A DNA stretch of 46,580 bases from DASRWI01 sp035654655. GTDB lineage: Bacteria > Bacteroidota > Ignavibacteria > Ignavibacteriales > Ignavibacteriaceae. Both the position numbers and the translations under genes were made by a program. The stretch is taken from assembly GCA_035654655.1 (NCBI GenBank), contig DASRWI010000028.1, positions 1 through 46,580 of the forward strand. The letters are read 5' to 3'. Below are positions 24,602 to 34,900 of this stretch, one piece after another. A model generated the notes under the pieces. That model was not told the origin of the DNA. It searched no databases and saw nothing but the letters and a program-made list of their open reading frames with translations. The number at the start of each line of letters is the position of its first letter. Position 1 is the first letter of the stretch.

Positions 24602-26633
24602 ATTCTATCATTTCTATTTCATAAGAGTTTGAAGAAATTTGTTTTTTATTGCTATCAAGTATTACATCAATTTGATGTTTACCTTTTTTAAATCCTTTAA
24701 GAGGAATTTTTATCGATTCAAAACTGATAAACTTTATTGCATCCGACTCAACCTTGCCAACATCTATGGCAGCAAATTGCTTTCCTTTACTTTGTAATTT
24801 CAACTTACAATTGTTGAAAGATTTTTGAAGGTCATTTATTATCCAGATATCAATCTGCAAATTACCTGACTGAAAATATTTTTTCTGTCTTAATCTTAAC
24901 GAAACGTAAACAGGTTGAAAAACATTCTGCAAAGTATAATAAGCTTTTTTAGGCTGCTGATAATAATCAACCACTGACCACGTTATCGATGGCCAGCAAT
25001 CTATAAACATAAACTGAAATATTCCATTTATCTTTTTATGTTTTTCGCGTCTGTAAAAATCAACTGCTGTTTTAATGAAATCAGATTGATAATCTTGAGA
25101 GTACTTAACAAACTCGTGTATGTTTTTTCCTTTATCAACTTGTGCAACTGCAAAAGTTTGTTCGTATTGAAAATTATGATACTTCCAGACATCCCAATTA
25201 GGCGGATACAATGAATCTTTTGGAATAAATTTTTTCAATGAATTTACTTCAGGTAATGCTTGTGCACCAAACTCAGTTACTAATGGACCCATAGGGGTTG
25301 CTGCAAAATGCTCATAACTTCCCCAATACCAGCCATCGTAAGGATGCTCTTCATAGTTGGATGCAATTCTGATAATTCTGGTTTTATCTTCGACTTCAAC
25401 TACTGAATAAAGAATTTTATCTAACCTGTTTATTTGTTCACCAGGCTCATTATGGCAGCACCAAAAAACAATTGACGGATGATTATAATATTGATTCACC
25501 ATTGTGAATATTTGAGTGACTGCATTAGCTTCAAATTCTTTTGATTCACTGTAAGTCCATTGAAGTGGGAAATCCTGCCAGATTAAAATTCCCTGCTTAT
25601 CACATTCATCATAGAATTCGTGTCTTGTTAAATGAGCGTGCACTCTTACAATATTTATGTTTGCTTCCTTCATCAATGCAACCATTTTTTTAATACGGCT
25701 GCTGGTTAAAGTAGATAAATATTGTTCTGGAATGATGTTAGTTCCCCGAAGGAAAAACCTTTTACCATTTATAGAAAACTGGTCAAAAGCATTTAATGAG
25801 ACTTCACGAAATGCAAATTTTGTTTTAAATGAACATTCATTAATTTTTATTTCCAGTTCATACAAAGGCTGCTTCCCCATTTCCCAGGGATACCATAAAT
25901 CAGGATTTTCAACTTTTATTTCTACTTCAATCTCATTGTAACCTATTTTAACATTAAGATATTCTTTATCCTCAATAATTTTTTTCTTTGGAGAAGTAAT
26001 AATATAATTCAAAGTGCAGCCTTCAGTAGATGCGAAGAATGAAACTCTTGCAATAACTTTTTCATCTTTTGCGGAAGCAGTTACTTTAACATTTTCAATA
26101 AAGAAGGATTCTGAAAACTCAATATAGACATCATTCCATATTCCTCCTGTATTTCCATTTTGTCCATCCTTCAGACTCCATCCGCCGGGTCGACAATCGT
26201 GATGATTAAGTACCCCCTTAATCAACTCTTTCTTGTATGGCCATGCTTTCCCTGGTTCTTCTTTTGGCGATGTTACTTTAACAATTAATAAATTATTTTT
26301 CTGGCACTCTTCAGAAATATCAACATAAAATTTTTGAAAATAGCCTTCGTGCCTTCCTACAAAAGAGTTATTAATCCAAATGTCAGCAAAATAATCCACT
26401 CCATTAAAAGTAAGAACTTTAAGATGCGAGTTTAGTTCCTTCTCAGATAGATTAAAATCTTTAACATACCAGACGGTACCTGAATAATTTTGCAGCCCTT
26501 CTTTTTCCCAATTGGAAGGAACAGACATTTCACCTGAGTAATCACCATTAATAATAAATTCATTAATATAATCCAAAGAGAAATTCCCTTTTGGATCAAT
26601 TATAAAATTCCAATTACCATTTAATTTTTTCAT
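24594..26633 (-). CDS. Glycoside hydrolase family 2 enzyme
   Basis: A 679-residue GH2 protein without a signal peptide; the sugar-binding domain starts at residue 4 ('LNGNWNFI'), so a cytoplasmic location is likely. Domains are a jelly-roll (1-180), an Ig-like sandwich (180-285), a TIM barrel (285-580) and a C-terminal beta region. The acid/base is Glu396 in 'CCHNEPG' and the probable nucleophile is Glu454 in 'LVTEFGAQALPE'; the pattern is closer to beta-mannosidase/beta-glucosidase-like GH2 than to LacZ. In this locus it may remove non-reducing-end glucose or a side-chain sugar from imported oligosaccharides; the specificity cannot be read from the sequence. One base separates it from the upstream stop, and it overlaps the GH144 gene by 8 bp. 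Confidence 0.88.
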   Translation of the reverse strand: MKKLNGNWNFIIDPKGNFSLDYINEFIINGDYSGEMSVPSNWEKEGLQNYSGTVWYVKDFNLSEKELNSHLKVLTFNGVDYFADIWINNSFVGRHEGYFQKFYVDISEECQKNNLLIVKVTSPKEEPGKAWPYKKELIKGVLNHHDCRPGGWSLKDGQNGNTGGIWNDVYIEFSESFFIENVKVTASAKDEKVIARVSFFASTEGCTLNYIITSPKKKIIEDKEYLNVKIGYNEIEVEIKVENPDLWYPWEMGKQPLYELEIKINECSFKTKFAFREVSLNAFDQFSINGKRFFLRGTNIIPEQYLSTLTSSRIKKMVALMKEANINIVRVHAHLTRHEFYDECDKQGILIWQDFPLQWTYSESKEFEANAVTQIFTMVNQYYNHPSIVFWCCHNEPGEQINRLDKILYSVVEVEDKTRIIRIASNYEEHPYDGWYWGSYEHFAATPMGPLVTEFGAQALPEVNSLKKFIPKDSLYPPNWDVWKYHNFQYEQTFAVAQVDKGKNIHEFVKYSQDYQSDFIKTAVDFYRREKHKKINGIFQFMFIDCWPSITWSVVDYYQQPKKAYYTLQNVFQPVYVSLRLRQKKYFQSGNLQIDIWIINDLQKSFNNCKLKLQSKGKQFAAIDVGKVESDAIKFISFESIKIPLKGFKKGKHQIDVILDSNKKQISSNSYEIEMIEYV

Positions 26634-26634
26634 A

Positions 26635-29610
26635 TTATTTTATTTTTATAACTAATGGAAATTTTCTAACAGTAAATTGCGGGTACATATTTCCATTTAA
26701 AGATACATCAACAATATAATCATTCCCATTTTTATTTATGGTGTACGATAACAGCCCATAATAAGTGGGAAGATTTTTTACTGATAAACCTTTTTCATAA
26801 TCCAGCCATATTTTTTTTAACCCGGCTCCAATAACAAGTGATGAATCAAATTCATCTTCATAGACGAATAAAGTTCTTGCAGAGTTTATAAAATCAGAAC
26901 CGCACCAGGTATGAGGCATATCGCCAATCATTTTGGGCTCTCTATCATTACTCCATACAACTTCAGCCCATTGATTCCAGTTATAAGGTTTTGTGTCTTT
27001 TAAGAACCAATCAATTAATTCGTGTGCGCGTTCAGGTTTATTTAAGAATATGAATGAACCTATAACTCTATTTTCGTAAGGAGTATAATTTATCCAATCT
27101 CTTGAATTTTTTCGCTTGGTAAAATTTTCGTAATATTTTTCAAACGTATTATCAAGATAAGGCTGAGGAAAATTATTCAATTCATTAACCGGATACAACG
27201 CAATTGTTGTTGAAGTTGCATCAAAGTCCCCTAACTCAGCAGCACCGGGAATGTAATCTATATTATGATTTTTAATTGACCGTTGAATAGAGTTATATAA
27301 ATTTTTCTTAAACGTATCTCTTAATTCAGAAAGCCATTGAATGTCATCTTTCTTATTCAAGATTATTGCTATATCTGCTGCATCTTTTAATCCTTTCAAA
27401 GCAAAGAAGTCATCCCAGTATGAATGCATAGGTTTAGCTGAATAACCTTCGTGAGAAATTGATTCAGGAAGAAGTCCATATAAAGCTTTTAAGCTGTCAT
27501 TTCCATTATTGTAATAATCAGTTGAACGCTGCTCAATTAATTCTTTTATATACTTAGCAGCAGCAACTACATTTTTATATTTATCATCAAGGAATAAAGT
27601 ATCGTTAGTAAAATTAAAATAAGTTTTAATTAAATAAATTAGTTCACCGTGACTATCATTTTCCGGAGTTGGGTCTGCTCCTCTTTTATCAACTACACAA
27701 GGTACTTTACCATTATCATATTGGTATTTACAATACCAATTAATAAATTCCTTAACCTCATCAACAATTCCCATTTTAAGTAATGCAGATGAAGTCAAAG
27801 AGCCATCTCTAATCCAGGAACGTTCATAAGTCCGAGACCCCGGTTGAATTCCAGCGCCATCTTTATTAATTAAAATGTATGCAAGATTTGATTTTATTGT
27901 ATTTATAATTTTATCAGCATCGGGGTGAATATTGAATTCAACTTTGTTGAGTTTGTTTGTCCAGAATGTTGTTGCTTTTTGTTGCTCCCTTTTAATTTTT
28001 TCAAAGTTTGCGTTAAGATTGCCTTGCTCTTCAAATGGAATGACTAATGTATAATCAATCTCTTCACCTGGTTTTAAATTGAATTGATATATAAATCCAC
28101 TCGATAAGAATCCCTCATCGTCAGACAAATTAGTTATTGAATTTCCATCTAGATAATTATTTATTTCTCCACTGTTGATTTTATAAATAAACGTACTATT
28201 TGGAGTAGTGCCCAGATAAACTTTTTTATCATTAACTAAATATTCTTTTGAATTATTTTTTTTGATTGAAGTAATTTTCGCAAAACCACCGGTAATATTT
28301 AAGTCCTGATAATATGGCAGCACTTGAAAAGGTCTTACTGATAATAATAATTTACCTGATTTTGTTGAGTTAGAATTATTCTTCACTTTATAAATAATGT
28401 TTAACCTTGAATTATCATTTTCACCATATGCAAAAGGACTTACTGTAAGAGAAATCCCACCAGCATCTCTTTGCACTGAAGGTAGTGGAAGATAATTATC
28501 TTTAAGCGAATCGTAAATTGTTGAATTAATCCAGCGATAAATGCTATCACCAACTGAAATAAATGGCTCAATACTAAAATTCTTTTTATCCACTTCAATC
28601 ATTCCATCTTCATTAAGCAAAGCTTCATGCTCGCTTTTATCCCATCCAACAACTGTCCAGAAGGACCCTTGCTCATAAAGATATCTTGGATATAATCCTC
28701 TATCAAATTCTTTTGCTTTGTTTATAAAGAATCTATTAATAGTAGATGAATAATCTACAGGAAGTACTTCTATATTTTTAATTTCACCAGGAAAAGATTT
28801 TAATAATAAATATTTTGTTTCAAGCTCAGGTAGATATAAGATTGTCTTATCGTTTTTAATCAATTCGACTTTTTCAATGTTTTCAAACTTAACTAAATCA
28901 ACGGAAGATAATACTTCAATATTCTGAGGTGTCTTGTTCCATTCTATTTTTAATCCACCGAGTTCATTCATCCCATTTAAATCAATTAAGAGTTGTTCAT
29001 TCTTTTTAATTGTATAATCAAAATTAATTTTCTTTTTGGAGGGATATAAATAAAATGTAGGCTCAATTGTTTTATTACTTACAGGAGGTAATTCTACAAA
29101 TTTTAAATCATCAAGGTAGACAGTTCCTTTACCTCCTACATAAGATGCAATCGTAAATTCAAGTCTGTCAATTGCTTTGAGATTTTTATCTTCTATTGGT
29201 CCCCAGGCAAAATTTATTTTTCTTTTTTTAATAACAACTTTTTTCCACGCTTTAGGAAAAGAATAATTCCTATTATTAATCCACCAAACATTATCACCAC
29301 TTTTATCTATCAACTTGAATTCAAGATTATTATCAGGAGATTCAGCTTTTATCCAAAAAGAAAATTGATAGTTTTCTGGAAGGTTTAAGTGAATTATTTT
29401 TTGAATTCCTCCGTAGCCTGCACCTTTAACAAAATTATAATCAAGCTTGATGGCATTCCCATTAAATCCTTTTACTGAACTTACCTTTACATCAACACCT
29501 TCAGCTTTATAAATTTTCCAATTGTCTATTGATTCAAAATCATCAAGAACCTTTTCCTGTGCAAAAGAAGCAACAAACATTAAGAAAGAAATAATTAAAA
29601 CTTTTTTCAT
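26635..29610 (-). CDS. Exported CBM + (alpha/alpha)6-type putative glycosidase
   Basis: A 991-residue exported protein with signal peptide 'MKKVLIISFLMFVASFAQ' and no T9SS tail, hence probably periplasmic. Residues about 20-175 form a jelly-roll carbohydrate-binding module ending 'GTVYLDDLKFVELPP'. Residues about 290-540 are a beta-supersandwich. Residues about 565-940 form an (alpha/alpha)6 barrel with 'ERSWIRDGS' (598-604), 'NDSHGELIY' (651-659), 'HSYWDDFFALKG' (729-740) and 'DMPHTWCGSDF' (897-907). The layout resembles GH15/GH63/GH78-like toroids, but I cannot place it in a numbered family. Context suggests a glucan-trimming or debranching role. It lies 1 bp before the GH2 gene and 7 bp after the SGL-like lipoprotein gene. 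Confidence 0.75.
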   Translation of the reverse strand: MKKVLIISFLMFVASFAQEKVLDDFESIDNWKIYKAEGVDVKVSSVKGFNGNAIKLDYNFVKGAGYGGIQKIIHLNLPENYQFSFWIKAESPDNNLEFKLIDKSGDNVWWINNRNYSFPKAWKKVVIKKRKINFAWGPIEDKNLKAIDRLEFTIASYVGGKGTVYLDDLKFVELPPVSNKTIEPTFYLYPSKKKINFDYTIKKNEQLLIDLNGMNELGGLKIEWNKTPQNIEVLSSVDLVKFENIEKVELIKNDKTILYLPELETKYLLLKSFPGEIKNIEVLPVDYSSTINRFFINKAKEFDRGLYPRYLYEQGSFWTVVGWDKSEHEALLNEDGMIEVDKKNFSIEPFISVGDSIYRWINSTIYDSLKDNYLPLPSVQRDAGGISLTVSPFAYGENDNSRLNIIYKVKNNSNSTKSGKLLLSVRPFQVLPYYQDLNITGGFAKITSIKKNNSKEYLVNDKKVYLGTTPNSTFIYKINSGEINNYLDGNSITNLSDDEGFLSSGFIYQFNLKPGEEIDYTLVIPFEEQGNLNANFEKIKREQQKATTFWTNKLNKVEFNIHPDADKIINTIKSNLAYILINKDGAGIQPGSRTYERSWIRDGSLTSSALLKMGIVDEVKEFINWYCKYQYDNGKVPCVVDKRGADPTPENDSHGELIYLIKTYFNFTNDTLFLDDKYKNVVAAAKYIKELIEQRSTDYYNNGNDSLKALYGLLPESISHEGYSAKPMHSYWDDFFALKGLKDAADIAIILNKKDDIQWLSELRDTFKKNLYNSIQRSIKNHNIDYIPGAAELGDFDATSTTIALYPVNELNNFPQPYLDNTFEKYYENFTKRKNSRDWINYTPYENRVIGSFIFLNKPERAHELIDWFLKDTKPYNWNQWAEVVWSNDREPKMIGDMPHTWCGSDFINSARTLFVYEDEFDSSLVIGAGLKKIWLDYEKGLSVKNLPTYYGLLSYTINKNGNDYIVDVSLNGNMYPQFTVRKFPLVIKIK

Positions 29611-29617
29611 AAGAAAA

Positions 29618-30952
29618 TTATTTTTTTCTGAAGTTTAAGATTTCCAATCCTTTTTGAACGACCGGGTCTTTCATCATATACTTCCAAATCAAACCTGTTC
29701 TATAATTTTCAATCATAACAACAATTGGTCCCTGATCAATTCCTATATAATCTTTATCAATCCAATTAGCTGAAGGATTAAATGCATCAGTAAGACCATA
29801 CTTACTCCATAATCCTTGCTTTCCATATTTATTATAAATGTTCATCAAAGTTGGAATACAAATTTCGGGAGCAAAAGGAATTGAACCTCCTGCTGCTGTT
29901 GGTGCAATTGTTCCATCATCAAAGTAATTAAATTGTGGTCCGCTTGTTCCTCTACCCGCATAACCATTTGGACCATCACAGGCTGTTATTCCCCAGGTTA
30001 ATGAATCATATCCTTTATGCTTATGCGGATTTTCTATTGCATACATTCTTTGAGTTAGAGTTGCGCGTCTTGAATTTTCAAAATAATCTATGTTTCTTTT
30101 TCGTGTATAAGCATCATAATAATTTCTTAAATCAAGAAACATTTGTGTGTACTGATGTCCGAACAAAGGAGGAAAAACTATATGTGCTAATCCCTGATAA
30201 GGTTCCATCCATTGATAATCATCCAGCCAAACCTGGTATGCAGATGCTGCACTTTTGTATCCTGTTCCTGCAGCCATTACATACATAATCATTGCTTCAT
30301 TGTATCCTATCCATCCCATATCGTGAAATTCTTTATTATCAGGAAGCCATCCCATAGATAAAGAGCCAACAAACTTTTTTTCTTTTGCATCTTGCTCTTT
30401 TACAGTAAGCCAGTCCCAATCAATTCTGTTAGAGATTATATCTACCAATCTTCTGATTTCTTTTTCATCTGCATCATTGGAGTTGAAGTATTGATATGCT
30501 GCTCTTAAGCCTGCTAGTAATAATCCTGTATCAATTGTGGAGAGTTCACTTTTCCACTCACGTTTACCATTATCCATTCTGAGGAAGTGATAATATAAAC
30601 CTTTGAATCCGGTTGAGTTTGTATCTCCTCTTTGGTCAGAATTATTTAAAAATTTTACCAATGCCAAAGTATATTTTTTTGCCTCTTCTCGAGTAATCCA
30701 ATTATGTTCAGCTCCAATTATCCACGCTGCAACTCCAAATCCTGTTGCAGCAATTGAAGCAGGAGAATATGAGGCACTTCTATCTTTTACTAATCCATTT
30801 TCAGGATTTATTTCATTGATAAAATATTTGAATGTATAATATTGAAGTGTATCTAAAAACTGTTCTTCTTCAGATGAAAGTTTATACGTTTCCACCTGAG
30901 GAGAGCAAGAAAAAGTAACTAATGATAAAAAAATTATTATTAATTTTTTCAT
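29618..30952 (-). CDS. SGL-clan (PF10091) lipoprotein, GH144-related
   Basis: A 444-residue lipoprotein (lipobox 'LVTFSC', Cys16) with a glycoamylase-like (alpha/alpha)6 domain across almost the full length. It aligns with the GH144 protein of this locus in many segments: 'GFGVAAWIIGAEHNWITREEA', 'GYNEAMIMYVMA' (Glu219), 'WGITACDGPNGYAG', 'IGIDQGPIVVMIENYR'. At the active site, though, the D-x-x-E of GH144 is replaced by Ser138-x-x-Asp141 ('ELSTIDTGLL'), which marks a different family of the same clan. It likely acts on beta-1,2-glucan or its oligosaccharides in the periplasm or on the membrane. The start overlaps the PorV-like gene by 4 bp. Confidence 0.82.
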   Translation of the reverse strand: MKKLIIIFLSLVTFSCSPQVETYKLSSEEEQFLDTLQYYTFKYFINEINPENGLVKDRSASYSPASIAATGFGVAAWIIGAEHNWITREEAKKYTLALVKFLNNSDQRGDTNSTGFKGLYYHFLRMDNGKREWKSELSTIDTGLLLAGLRAAYQYFNSNDADEKEIRRLVDIISNRIDWDWLTVKEQDAKEKKFVGSLSMGWLPDNKEFHDMGWIGYNEAMIMYVMAAGTGYKSAASAYQVWLDDYQWMEPYQGLAHIVFPPLFGHQYTQMFLDLRNYYDAYTRKRNIDYFENSRRATLTQRMYAIENPHKHKGYDSLTWGITACDGPNGYAGRGTSGPQFNYFDDGTIAPTAAGGSIPFAPEICIPTLMNIYNKYGKQGLWSKYGLTDAFNPSANWIDKDYIGIDQGPIVVMIENYRTGLIWKYMMKDPVVQKGLEILNFRKK

Positions 30953-31974
30953 AAGTTCATGCTTACTGTTATTCTATGGACTTCATTTAATCTTCCATAA
31001 TCAGCCCAGGCATAATCAAATCTTATATTATAGCTCTGCAGAATATTCATATTAACTCCACTTCCAAGTACCAATCCACCTTCCGAATCTTCAAGGAATA
31101 AATTTCTATAACCGCCTCTAATGGAGAACAACTTCAGTAAAGTAAATTCACCTCCAATGTTTATGCTTTCGAAATTATCATTTGGATGAATTGCATCAGC
31201 AGCAATTAAGAATTTATAATCATCACCAAAGTTAAATGGGAAACTTATTCCAGCCCTGTAAATAGTAGGAAGTGAGTAGCTATCCGTTCTGAATTCAGAA
31301 GGAAGTTTATTATTATCGCCGTAAACTCTGGGGTTAATATCATAATCAAAAAATAAATCTCTTCCATCATATTTCGCTGCAGGACCAAAATTAGAAACGC
31401 TTGCTCCTAAAGTAGGACCACCTTCATACAATCTATACTGAACACCAAAGTTTAATCCGAATGTTGCTAATGAACTATGCCAAATGTTTTCAGTTATATA
31501 ATTAATCTGAAAACCTACAGATACTCTGTCAGTTAACATCAGTCCATATCCAAGTCCAATTGAAAAATCATTAACTGTATATTTCTCTCCAGTACCTTCA
31601 GGCAAATCAACTGTTCTTACGGATATTTCACCTGAGTTAAGGGATGTAACCTGTAATGCTAATGTTCCAATGTCAGCAAAGTTTATTCCTATTGCTGCAT
31701 AGTTATAAGTAATATCTGCAAGCCATTTATTGTATGTGAATTGAATATCAGTTCTTTGTAATAATCCAAGTGAAGCAGGGTTATAGAATAAAGAAATAAC
31801 CTCGCCGCTTGATGCTGAACCTGCATTACCCATTGCTGCTAAACGTGCAGATGGCTCTATCTTTAAAAACTGTCCGATAGTAGTACCTGTTTTACTTTGA
31901 GAGTAAGTTTCATTCAATAATGACAAAGTAAAAACAGCTGTAAAAATTAAAAATGTTAATGTAATTTTTTTCAT
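30949..31974 (-). CDS. PorV/PorQ-like outer-membrane beta-barrel protein
   Basis: A 341-residue outer-membrane protein of the PorV/PorQ (UPF0164-like) group. After the signal peptide comes 'GQFLKIEPSARLAAMGNAGSA', then 'SLFYNPASLGLL', the standard PorV-family N-terminus. The remainder is a series of amphipathic beta strands ending with an aromatic-rich strand ('IRFDYAWADYG...HRITVSMNL'). PorV (LptO) shuttles T9SS cargo to the attachment complex. Ignavibacteria have many paralogues often sitting next to one cargo gene, as here with the 1073-aa T9SS protein 8 bp upstream, so a dedicated export or assembly partner is a reasonable inference. Confidence 0.85.
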   Translation of the reverse strand: MKKITLTFLIFTAVFTLSLLNETYSQSKTGTTIGQFLKIEPSARLAAMGNAGSASSGEVISLFYNPASLGLLQRTDIQFTYNKWLADITYNYAAIGINFADIGTLALQVTSLNSGEISVRTVDLPEGTGEKYTVNDFSIGLGYGLMLTDRVSVGFQINYITENIWHSSLATFGLNFGVQYRLYEGGPTLGASVSNFGPAAKYDGRDLFFDYDINPRVYGDNNKLPSEFRTDSYSLPTIYRAGISFPFNFGDDYKFLIAADAIHPNDNFESINIGGEFTLLKLFSIRGGYRNLFLEDSEGGLVLGSGVNMNILQSYNIRFDYAWADYGRLNEVHRITVSMNL

Positions 31975-31982
31975 AACTGCCT

Positions 31983-34900
31983 CTACTTTATAATTGCAAA
32001 TTTGCCTGTGAAATTACCTGAAGTGCCTCCGTCAACGTGATAGATATATAAACCGGGAGCAACTTCAAGATTATCTTTACTTCTTAAATCCCATTCAACA
32101 ATACCTTTAGTAATATCACCATCGTGTCTAAGTGTCTGTACTAAATCTCCTGCAACTGTATAAATTCTAATTACTGAACCAAGAGGAAGATTTCTAAATT
32201 CAATTTTCCTTTCACCTCTTCCTGATACTCCAAATCTTTGAGGTTCAAAGCTTGCTGCTGCTACATAAGGATTTGGAACAACATAAGGTTCTTTTGAAAA
32301 TTCCTGTTTAGATAAGTCTTCATTAACCTTTTGTCCCGTTGTTTTGAATGTAAATTTATCTTCACTTGAGAATGGATAAATTAAACTTAGTTTATAAACA
32401 TCACCTGCAGTTGGTGGAACTACAGGACTTGGATAGCCCGCTGTATCAACTTCAATTTTCCAGGTAGATTTTAAATCATTTGGTTTTTCAGCCGTTGCTG
32501 TTAATATTTCAATGTACTGACCCGGGCGATATAAATTATCAGCAGTTGGGTCTTGACTGTAGAACCTGAATTTTAATTTCATATCACCCGTTTCAGTCTT
32601 AGCCAATATCTTAAACTTAACCGGTTTTGCACTAAGCTGCGCACCGAAGTAAGCTGTTGAAGTATCAACTATGACATCACTAAATACTATTTCTATTTTT
32701 TCAGGGAATCCGGGACGTTTTAATTCAATTGGAAAGGATGGTGCATACCTTGCTTTATAATGAATATTTGTTTGTCCTGTAAAACCAGTATTAGCTGAGT
32801 CAATTGAAATAGTTAAAGGAGTATTTATAATTGGAAGAATACCACTTCCAATATTTCCTGTACCTTCTCCCTGCAAGTCTTTGCCAAAGACGAACAACGT
32901 ATCTCCAGATGTTACATCAATTAATGAATAATTGTATGCCCTTACACTATCCATTGAACTTGTAAAATCAATTTGAAAAAGATGGTCATCAGGTATCAAA
33001 GCAGAATTTTTTATTTGTATATCAATTGTTCCAGTTCCTCTTCCTTCAGTATGTTCAACTGCAGTAACTGTAGCAGGTAGATATCCTGTAACAGGTGGAT
33101 TTGGAGTAACTTCAACAACATTTTTGGGAAGAACAGTACCGCCTCTTAATGTCTGACTAACTGCAATGGCGTTTTCAGAAGGATAAATTTCAACTGAATC
33201 AACACCGTGATCATACGCGCAAATTGCATAAAAATATTTTTGACCATTCTTAACAGTTGAATCAGTGAACGTATGAACCAGTCCTGTGTTCGTACCAAAG
33301 AAATATGCAACACCTTCAACAGTAGTTTTAGAAAATCCTACATACTCATTGTTCAAATCAAATTGAGCAATTGGTTTTCCATTTCCAATTGGCTGAGTAC
33401 CTGTTCCTGTTAAAATAACTTGAGGGTCAAGAAATGCCGGGTCAGTGCTTCGATAAATTCTGTAACCTTCAAAATCATTTGTATGAGTTATCGGGTCATA
33501 TGTTCTTTCCGCCGCATCATCCCAGGTTAAGGTAACAAAACCATCTCCTGCAAATGATTGTAATGTAGGCATTGGAGGAGGAACTGCAAACTGATAGTTA
33601 GCTTTGTAAATCTGCTGAACTACTTTGGTAGTAGTCCTTAATTCGCGTAAATCTTGTCCAAAGTTTAATGCAAGACTGAATCTCTCTGTTTGTCCTGCTT
33701 TTAAAGTGAATGGACCTGATGCAAATAAAAATCCAATATTATAATTTAAAACTAATGGTGCATCAAACGCACTATCAGGATTTGTAAAAATATTATATAA
33801 TCTTTTTGGCCATTCTTTTCCATCATCGAAGAAAACAATATTATCAACAGCAGTTGAAGGAGAACCTGCACCAGCACGAATTCTGTTCATCTTAAATCCG
33901 GTTAGGCCTATTTGGTCGGATTCATCAATATCGGTTTTATCAAAGTTAGTTTCACCATTTGTTGGCTTACCATCAAGTTCACCGGTATCATTAGTTCCGA
34001 AAACTCCATCAGCACCGGTATCATCAAACTCGGCAACCCAATCTGCATCTTCATCACCTGTCCACCAGGTACCTTGTACAAAAGCAGGATACTGTTCTAA
34101 TGGACCGCCAAATGCTTCGAACTTTGTCATATTATAATGAGCATTCATATATGTGCGGATGTTATCCTGACCAACAATCAATTCACCTGGTCCACTATTT
34201 CTTTTTTCATCTGTAATTCCATCATCATCATTATCTTTTAAATCCAAAGCATTACCAGGAGTTTCCAAATATGAATATCCTAAGTATCCTGTTTTTCCCT
34301 GAACACCATTATTGTTTTTATCCCAGGTGTAAACAAGATTTAATCCAATTGACTTATCAAAAAAAGCATTATCGTCGTCTGATTCTGCAATACCATCTAC
34401 ACCAATACCAGAGCCGCCAACACCAGAGTCCATATACAAACCGAAAATTATATTATCATTGTAATCAGTGGTGCCTTCATTGGTGATATCATAATGGAAG
34501 AAGATTACATTACCTGCCTGTGGATTTGCCCATTGAAAACCTCTTTGTTCAATTCTAAGTCCAAGTCCTCTTCTTGTATTGTCGCGAACATCAGGATAAA
34601 AATCCCAGGCATCATAAAAGTTATCATCATAAACAACAAAACTTTCCTGGTCTGCTTTAGGTGCTTTTCCAAAGTAACCATTCCAACTGCCTCTCCATCC
34701 CGGATCATCAGGGTCATTCATTTTATCAATCCAATAGTCAGGCCATGTTCTCAAGTCATTACTTATTGCAACTGAGCGCCCTTTGTTTATTGTAGGGTCC
34801 ACTTGAAAATATCCGAAGCGGGGTTCAAAGCGCATAGTCTTACTTGTTATTGGACTTGTACCCTGTCTTTCTCTGAAGCCTGTTTCCATAATGTATGCCG

